Positions 56,380-64,000 of a stretch of 64,000 bases of DNA are shown here, in pieces. The translations under genes were made by a program, and so were the position numbers. The notes under the pieces are model-generated. The model had not been told where the DNA came from, searched no databases, and saw only the letters and a program-made list of their open reading frames with translations. Position 1 is the stretch's first letter; every line of letters begins with the position of its first letter. Source of the DNA: Mucor racemosus (taxonomy: Eukaryota; Mucoromycota; Mucoromycetes; Mucorales; Mucoraceae); the NCBI GenBank assembly GCA_027405735.1, contig JAPEHQ010000008.1, positions 2,046,001-2,110,000 on the forward strand, given 5' to 3'.

Positions 56380-59300
56380 TCATGACTGATGATCCCTTCT
56401 TTCTTGTAAATCTTTACGGAAGGCCATGCCTGTCATGACGAGTTTTCTAAAGTTTTCATTTAATCTGCCGCGAGTGCCTTCATTAGGAGAAGAAAGAGAA
56501 GTAGGAGAGGTAGTATTAGGTGAATTTGCATTTGTTCTAAATGATGAACTGGTATTATTAAAGTTAGAAGCAGCTGTAGAAGCCATTGTTGATAATGATG
56601 TTGTAATGGAACTGGGAATTGCTCCTCCTCCTGTTGAATTTAATCCATTTGCTGATTGTTGCAACACTTCCAAAGGTAACAAATTTGAGTTTTCCACTAG
56701 ATTATCATGATGTGAGATCCTCTTGTGGAAAGTGTCTAAAAGAGGGCCTTGGTCTGGTTTTCGAATACCCTTTAATTCGAGTAATTTAGTAAAATTAACA
56801 ACGTTCTTGTCGCCAACAAGGAGAAAATAGTTCTCAACGTATCCCTCCAATGGTTCAGTAGGTGACATGACAGTTTTGAGGATTGCTTCAACTTTAGATA
56901 TTCCCTTGTTGACTATTCGACTATACCTAATTACATGATACAATCATTAGTACCTGAAAAAAGCAGACGCCTTTTCCGATCACTTACGAGTTTGGTATAG
57001 ACACTGGGCCATCAGATAATCCCATGGAAGGTATATCCATGAATAAAGTTTTGATAGAATGTGTATCTAATAGCAACTGCTCTGCTCCAATTTCTGATAT
57101 AGGTTTACATCTGAATATTTGAACTAGGTACTTTGTAATAAACACTCTAATAATAATTAAATTATATCAATACCTCGCATTCTAATATTTAACTAAAGAA
57201 CTTACTCTGCAAATCTATCGCTTAAAGTTCTAAAATAACGTCTGTTTGCAATAATTCTTCCAGAAACAGTTAGGTTTTTCTTGATGATATCCAGCATTTG
57301 ACTAATATAATCAGATTGATCGCCCACAGAATCCGTAGTTCCCCAAGATAATCGAGTCATTTGAACCATTTGTGCGTCAAATGCTGATTCTAAACTTTTT
57401 ACAATAGCATCAATGCAAATCGATATAGCCCTCATGAAATTTTCTTTAACCCCTTGCAAATCCACTTTGTCCTGGTAATCGCTATCCACTTTTTCTTTCA
57501 ATTTTTCCTCTAATTGAGAGGTTGTCATGCAACAATAATCCGCGGTGTTCAAGGCCAAACTAGCAAATCTAAAATGATCAATGGTGATTGCCTTCTTTTC
57601 GTTTTTCGCTAAACCACCCAAAATGATTTGGTTACAATATGAGTCAAGATGTTTGGCAAACAATTGACACATATCAAAGAGCGCCTTTCCAGTTGAAAAT
57701 TTAGCGCATTGAACAAGAGTTTCTCGGTAGAAATAAAACAAATCTGTACTAGATGGTAATACGGCCATTGTGCCATCATCTTCTTCATCTGCTTTCGTAT
57801 CTGATTGAGCATATGAATCGATCATTGACAAAATTGTTCTACAATATTTGTCAACACTTGATCAAATCAATAAATGTAGTCTACTTACGCATCCTCTGCA
57901 TTGATATATATATATAGATAAGGTTGGAAAGCTGAAGAAATCGATTTTTCAAAATTAAACATGTGTTCCTTTTTATCCTCGTCCTTAAACTGTATATAAA
58001 TATTGATTAGATACAAGCATTTATAAGAATACTTTCGGCTTACATGTTTTTCATATCTCTTATTCAGTTGTGCCTCAAACTCGATTGTAAGTTGTAAAGC
58101 CTTGAGCAAATCTTTTACATCGCAAGGATTATTCTTCATTACCAAATCCAAATCAGATCTATCCAAAATCCATAAATATCGCAAACAAAATAATGATATA
58201 TAACTTACTTTGTATATTCACAAAACTTTTCACAAACTCTAGCACTAACAGCCCAACTTTTAGGAAAGATTTCAGCATGCTCATCATCACAAACTTTGAG
58301 AATACGTTTCAAAAATGCATAACGGCGGGACACATTATCTAATTGAGATACTTCTTCTGTAGGTCCAAATATTTGGCGATAATTAACTAATTCTAGATCA
58401 ACATATCTCTTGATAATTTTCTCTCTAGTTGTATATTTAGTGGATGAGTTGATGCTCTATATATGTGGTATCCTTACTTTGTTGCTTCTCCCAATACATT
58501 TGCAACTAAACAGGCATCGTGCAATTGCCAAGGTTGTCCAACCAACTGTCCGCCTTGATTGAATCTGATATAAATTAGTCGATATTTTTCATTAAATCAT
58601 TGGATCAAGACATACCCTGTTTCTAATTCTCGAATAACGCATGTTTCTAGATGTTTCTTTAACGCTGTAATGCGATCAGACAGTTGCGATATTTGAGGTA
58701 CACTTTTATACGATTTGAAATGCTGCATTAACTGAATTACTGCCTGCAGCAATTGTGCGCTTTCCTTATATTGCTTATTTTTCGACATGGTTTCTAATTG
58801 ATCCACTGCTGTTACCAACATTTGAAGTCTTTTGAGTACTGTAACTGAGTGTGTCAAATGTCTCTTTGCATAATCCAGTGATTTTACGTCTTGAGTGATT
58901 TCTTGCACCATTGATTCAGATTGTGCTGCTTTGGATTTTATATCTTGAATTTTTTGAAATAGTTCCTATTGTGTATACCTTTATATGAACAACTAAATAA
59001 ATCATCATCATCAATCAAGACCCAACCTTAATAGCTCCTTTTGCTTTATCTAAATCTTTGTTTCCTTCAAGCGCACCTTTATTAGACTGTGTGTCTGTCA
59101 GATGTTCAGCCTCTTGACTCATTTCATCTATTTTGACTTGAAGTTTGTCTAGTACACCATCTACAGACGCAAGGGCTTGCTCTATTTGGAAAAAAAACAA
59201 ACAAGTTTAGTATAATTCAAACAGGATATGCAATATTATATCTTTCTATACCAGTTGGAAAGAGCTTATTTAAATATTGTGTGGGGTCGAAATCTGGGGA

Positions 59301-59384
59301 ATCTAAAGGATTTTTTACATTTAAAATAGATAGAGCCTTTGTCTCCAAGTGTGGAGATACTTTAACAAGGCTCTCTTTACTCAT
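56380..59384 (-). CDS. VPS53: GARP complex subunit VPS53
   Basis: Ten exons: 59252-59384, 59027-59181, 58616-58965, 58478-58564, 58209-58424, 58044-58158, 57889-57989, 57206-57838, 56988-57110 and 56380-56926. They join in frame to 819 residues, matching yeast and human Vps53 (about 820-830). Seen: N-terminal [20 protein letters not shown], the Vps53 signature; coiled-coil residues about 50-190 including [62 protein letters not shown]; and the C-terminal [20 protein letters not shown] and [20 protein letters not shown]. The last ~100 residues are Ser/Asn/Thr-rich and disordered. GARP tethers endosome-derived vesicles at the trans-Golgi network. The donor of intron 2 is followed by TGGG and is weaker than the others. 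Confidence 0.92.
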
Positions 59385-60013
59385 ATTTGAGGGTTTTTGG
59401 AGAAAAAGGACTGAAACGCGCAAGATATTGTTCCAAATTTACTATTAATGAAGGCGGTCGTCGAAACAAAAATCCCAGAAAACCAAGGTATTGTTGGTCG
59501 CAAAAGATTTAATTGTAGAATATGGAGTGTATCACTCGAACTAGGCATTTGATTCAACAATTAAAAGCCTCGTAATGTTTTTGCTGGTACAAGGCCATTT
59601 ATTCATCCTTCCAAAAGTGGCACGAAAAAAGTTAAACAAAAAATAAAACAAATAATTTAGAGATTTTCCTGAGCCTCTAAATGTGAAAATCTCTGGACGA
59701 GAAATTCACATAGCTTCTCTATGATATCAAGATCATTCTGACATTTTTCGTTCGTAACAAACAGTTGAGAAATTATAGAAATTTGGCTTCACATGTAGTG
59801 ATGCTACACTTACTTTTGTCAGATTTTGACTAAAAAAATTATGTCAAGGATTTTTCTGAACGAATCCATAAATAAACACTTTATTTACGCATTGCATATA
59901 TAAAATTGTATTGTTAGACTATCAGTATATATTTTTTTCATAAAAGTTTATGCTGTATATCTTCATTTATTGTACATGTATTATTAGTATTATTGCTAAA
60001 AGTGCGAAAAAAT
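59385..60013. other. Intergenic between acyl-CoA oxidase stop and VPS53 start
   Basis: AT-rich. Nothing recognised beyond an AATAAACACTTTATTTA stretch near 59870 that may serve as 3' signal for the oxidase on the minus strand. Confidence 0.4.
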
Positions 60014-62556
60014 CTATTCGTCATCTTCATCTTCTGACTCCAAACCAGCTTCTTCATCCTCATAATCGCCACCACCAATCTCACGTTCAATCAAGGGCTT
60101 GATCAAACGGTTAAAGTAAGGGTGTTCACCTTGAGGGTTAGAGCGCTTGACTTGGTCAAAGTAGTGTACATAAACGTTACCATCCTTGCGACCGAGAGGG
60201 CTGTTAATAATGTAATCACTCAAATTGAAGGAATCGACCAAAGGAATAGCTTGATCACGAACATCCTTACACAAGTTATTCACACTGCTACGAACAAATT
60301 CAATTTGAGTAGGTGTAAAGTATTCGTATTGTAAGAAGGCGCCAGCATTTTCTTCAATAGAGTAAAGACCGTATAACAAACAGACTTTGATAAGGATATC
60401 ATATAAATTGCCAGAAACCTTGGATACACCATCGGCGAAACGATTGAAAAGGTAACCAAATGAATGAAGTTTGGCAGCATAAAGACGAGATTGAGCTATA
60501 AATGTGTATATATGATTAGTATGTATTTTTCTTGAAATGGTTCAAATATAACTTACAGCATTGTTCATAAGCATCATCAGGTTCCATGCCCTTCTTGAGG
60601 TTTTCCTCAAACTCAATGCCAGCATTTCTAACAACATTGGCACAGACAACTTGCCAACCTTCAATGATAACTTCAGGCGATAAAAGTTCCTCAAGGTTTT
60701 TGATTTGACATTTCTTACCAATGAGATTATCAAGGTTATTAAGATATCCAACACCAGGAGAAAGTTTCTTGCCAGTCAAAGCATCACGATAACTGCTAAT
60801 AAGATAACGACCGAGTTGCAATGTCAAAATTGTGTTATCACCCTCCCAAGTACATTGGACAGCAAAATCTTGATACATTTGAGCCAAACCAGTGTATGCA
60901 GAATAACCATGGCCACCACATGCTTGACGACAGGCTTCAATAGTACTTAAACAATTCCATGTACAGAAAGCCTTGAGACCAGCACTGGTAGAGTGTGTTT
61001 CCTTGAGAATTTCAATGACTTCATCCAAATCTTCATCACCTTCCTTGGCACCATCTAATCTAGACATCATAATATTGTACATTTCATTCATTTCAGTACC
61101 AGTGAATAACATGGCGAATGTTTGTGCCAACAAAGGCATTAAACGACGTTGGTGAATAGGATAATCCAAGAGCTTGGTTTCAATACCATTAGCGTTAGAT
61201 CCAGAAAATTGACGGCGAACAGCAGCATAACGAATGGCAATAGAAAGAGCCTTCTTTGAGAAATGGCCACTATCAGCAACCATTGTTACACGACCTTGTA
61301 AAAGTGCACCATAAGTCTATATTACATGTTAGGTCTAAGCCTTTCTTGGTATATAATTAAATCAAATTTACCAATTGTTGAAGTTTGGGTTCCTTAACAT
61401 CACCTGTTCTAGAAACCTTTGTATGCTTTTGAAGCATATATCCACGAGGAATTCTAACGCTGGTAAATTGAATCCAACCATTATCAATACCATCTCTTCC
61501 CATCTTTTTACCGATATCGCCAATATTAATACCGGGCAATGTATTGTAAGTCTTGGGATCTCTCAAAGGAACAACGAAACATTTAGTACCGTATCTCTTG
61601 CCCTTGACGATCAATTGAGCAAATACAGCAGAGTGTGTTGCAGAATGTGCAGCACCACCAATCCACCACTATATCGATTTGCAGTTAGGCTAGGTTTATT
61701 TATGATTTTGTATGTCTTTTTTACCTTTGTAGCAGTAAGTGTGGGGGTATGAATAATGAATTGATCAGATGCCTCATCAAAAGTAGCAGTGGTTTCTAAT
61801 CCAGGCACATTGGAGCCATGACCGATTTCAGTCATGGCAAAACAACCAACAAAGTTTGATAATGAAAGAGCACCTTTTTCAAACCAATAACCTAATTGAC
61901 CAGGAGTAGCATTACTTTGTAATGCACCAACGAATAAACCGTCTACATGACGGAATTAGTTTATGTAATCAAAACCTCATAAAACACCCCAACTTACAAT
62001 GTACACCGAATCTGGTCCAGAATCCAGGATCAATCAAACTGACAATTTCCATACGTTTTTTGAAGGTTTCGACAGATTCGTTTTGGAGATGATGAAGCAT
62101 ACTACGGAACTGTTGACATGTTTAGTATGAAATAGCTATTTCTGTCATTTTAAGCCTACCTTTTCCATTGTACGTTCACGAAGTTCAGACTTTGAAATAT
62201 CATGAATATCATCCATTTTAAATAAGGGATCTCTTTCTAATTCTTGCATAATTTTTTCTTTCAACTATGATAAATTCAGGGGTAATTAATATTTTGTAGT
62301 TGTCGATAGCATTTCAATATATTACATCGGTTTGCTTTTGGCCGCCATCCATTAATAATGTTAATGCACGAATATCAAATGAGGCTTTTGCTCTTTCTTC
62401 ATTCATGCTAGCAACAGGGCTGTTTAATAGAAATTGTCAGAATACATGCTTATTTCTAGATTTAACAAGATATATTTACTCGACAGCTTGAGCATGTTCT
62501 TGTTCAGGTGTTAAATGCTGCTTTACAGCTTGAATTCTTTTTTGAGCAGATGACAT
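60014..62556 (-). CDS. Peroxisomal acyl-CoA oxidase
   Basis: First step of peroxisomal beta-oxidation: FAD-dependent conversion of acyl-CoA to trans-2-enoyl-CoA with release of H2O2. Exons 62480-62556, 62326-62419, 62160-62264, 61998-62109, 61725-61942, 61372-61668, 60557-61316 and 60014-60495 join to 714 residues. Seen: FAD/substrate region [20 protein letters not shown] and [47 protein letters not shown]; and [20 protein letters not shown], which carries the catalytic Glu in the usual place. There is no SKL-type C-terminus; instead an acidic tail ends ESEDEDDE. Residues 7-15, RIQAVKQHL, fit the PTS2 import signal. Likely induced by fatty acids, but no site was identified. Confidence 0.93.
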
Positions 62557-63528
62557 CTTTTTTTCGGTTTGTTTATAATTGAAAGGAAAAGAAGAAGAAG
62601 AAAGAAGTTTTTTTCAAGAATAACGAACCTTTATATTTACTAAAAAAAAAAAGTTTGGCCAATCTTAACCACTGCATTTATCGCGGTTGGATTGACTAAG
62701 ATTGAAAATTCCATATTTGGATCACAATTGCTGACATATTTGCTGTTCTTCCAACTTTGGATAGCACATTTGACTAACAAAATTCACATGAAAACATGTA
62801 TTCTCGCTTGGTTGATATAGAAATAAGTAGCTATTTAATACAAGTTGCAAAAATCGAACTAATTCTAGTCAAAGGAAAGAAAAATCAATAAAAACAAAAA
62901 AGATCTGATAAAAAGAATTGTGTGATTTACAAATCATTATGCACAAAAAAAGCACCTGAAAATCATAAGGATTTTTGTGGGGTAGTATAGAATAACTTTT
63001 TTTTTCCTTTTGACATGTAGTAATACCCCATAATTAGGGCTCTAACCCTTAGTCATAAACTGTATAACATGGAATTATGTACATGATTTACGCATTTTAT
63101 AATTTATAAATGGGAATTCTTTTTTTGGATCACCCTCATTCCTCTTATTCTACATTCGTTTGGTTTTTAAAGGATTTTCACGTCTCTTTGAGATAGTTTA
63201 TTATAAAAAAAATTGTGTTATCACAACTTTTGACATTTGAAATACATCTGCGTATTTTTTATTTTCGATAAAATCAAGTTGAGATTATTACTTGATTTAG
63301 TCAATTGTGCTAGTGTGTGATTATGACACATGCATAAAGAGTGGGTATGTAAATTCAGACATTATAAGCAATTGATTAAAAACAAAAAATATGCAAGAAT
63401 ACATTGCATATCAGTAATTTATTCTGGCATACTTTTTATCTTATCACTTGATTATAAACACATGTATAAATCATTTGAAATCATGAAAACGAAATAAAAC
63501 CTCATTTGAAACTATACATTTTATTGAA
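62557..63528. other. Intergenic between VPS8-like gene and acyl-CoA oxidase
   Basis: AT-rich, containing the oxidase promoter (purine-rich AGAAGAAGAAG just upstream of the ATG on the plus-strand reading). No gene or repeat recognised. Confidence 0.45.
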
Positions 63529-64000
63529 TCAGGTTGCTTTTTCTTTACCTTTAAGAGTTTTGTTAGTAGGTAAGCTTTCCGTAGCAGATGAGTTTGTTGA
63601 GATTGGCGGTAAAATTGGTTTTGCTTGAGGATTACCATGCTGGCAAACAATACATTCTTGATTTGTACCAAGTTGTCTTTCCAAGCATTCCGTGTGAAAT
63701 CCATGACCACAATGGAATAAAACGTATCTTTTTTGTAATTGTTGTTGTTGTTGCTGTTGTTGTTCATCTTGTTCCTCTCCATCTTCCTTTTCTCCTTCTT
63801 GTTCTTCATCATCAAATCCCCATGCCAAAGAAGGTTGCAGTAAAGATAAATCTAATATATTGACACCGCAGATTTCACAAACAGCTCTACTTGGTCTCCA
63901 ACCTTTTCCTCTTTTTGTAACCATATCTTCAACACTACCAAACAAATCTCGATCAAATAATCGATTTGTCATTTCTAATAATTTGCCTTCATATTTGTAA
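63529..64000 (-). CDS. VPS8: C-terminal RING-type end of a VPS8-like CORVET subunit (partial)
   Basis: The open frame continues past the right edge; about 157 C-terminal residues are visible. YKYEGKLLEMTNRLFDRDLF, then SVEDMVTKRGKGWRPSRAVC, resembles the helix that precedes the C-terminal RING of Vps8 proteins. The zinc ligands are CEICG, then HCGHGFHTECLE, then CIVC. Between the first Cys pair and the central block is a ~45-residue insertion, acidic then pure Gln (encoded by a CAA/CAG run near 63740-63765). Vps8 is a CORVET tether of endosomes. Another RING-bearing tether (Vps18/Vps41) is possible; only the upstream part, outside the window, would settle it. Confidence 0.65.
   Translation of the reverse strand, partial: YKYEGKLLEMTNRLFDRDLFGSVEDMVTKRGKGWRPSRAVCEICGVNILDLSLLQPSLAWGFDDEEQEGEKEDGEEQDEQQQQQQQQLQKRYVLFHCGHGFHTECLERQLGTNQECIVCQHGNPQAKPILPPISTNSSATESLPTNKTLKGKEKAT

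Overview
The window looks like nuclear DNA of a filamentous fungus of the Mucoromycota, probably a Mucor-like mould. It is very AT-rich, genes carry short GT-AG introns of about 50-80 nt, and the host genes include the fungal elongation factor eEF3, a type II phosphatidylserine decarboxylase and a fungal-style siderophore transporter. Species cannot be named from this sequence. CDS coordinates below are outer limits; exon limits are in the evidence text and were derived by hand from splice signals and reading-frame continuity.

Layout. 1-5.7 kb (all minus strand): the N-terminal part of phosphatidylserine decarboxylase 2 (runs off the left edge), a PRA1/Yip3 family membrane protein, and cytosolic aspartyl-tRNA synthetase. 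5.7-16.6 kb: a gene desert made of nested, diverged repeats. 16.6-18.3 kb: a Sec14/RhoGAP protein (minus). 19.1-26.9 kb: three transporters in a row on the plus strand (FucP-type sugar permease, bacterial-type L-lactate permease, siderophore-iron MFS transporter). 27.7-33.3 kb: a structurally complete two-ORF LINE (minus), with target-site duplications, sitting inside an older repeat. 35.7-38.8 kb: eEF3 (minus). 40.7-42.2 kb: SPT2 chromatin protein (plus). 42.5-55 kb: a second repeat cluster related to the first, with inverted repeats, solo LTRs and one apparently intact two-exon gene that belongs to the repeat family. 56.4-64 kb (minus): GARP subunit VPS53, a peroxisomal acyl-CoA oxidase, and the C-terminal end of a VPS8-like RING protein that runs off the right edge.

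The two deserts share families: (1) a ~3-kb element with CACTAC-type ends, a subterminal array of a TGTGCATAAT-like motif, and a captured fragment of a cytoplasmic dynein intermediate chain gene (five copies of the fragment); (2) a ~530-bp unit whose left end is also the 5' end of the intact gene at 52.7 kb; (3) an older repeat with traces of protein-level conservation, into one copy of which the LINE inserted; (4) two families of solo LTRs with 5-bp duplications. Two pairs of long inverted repeats (arms about 1.2 and 1.6 kb) could fold as hairpins if transcribed.

Among host genes, VPS53 and VPS8 both act in vesicle tethering, PRA1 acts with Rab GTPases and ER/Golgi membranes, and PSD2 makes phosphatidylethanolamine on endomembranes; there is no sign that they are co-regulated. 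The acyl-CoA oxidase lacks a C-terminal PTS1 but has a clear N-terminal PTS2-type signal.
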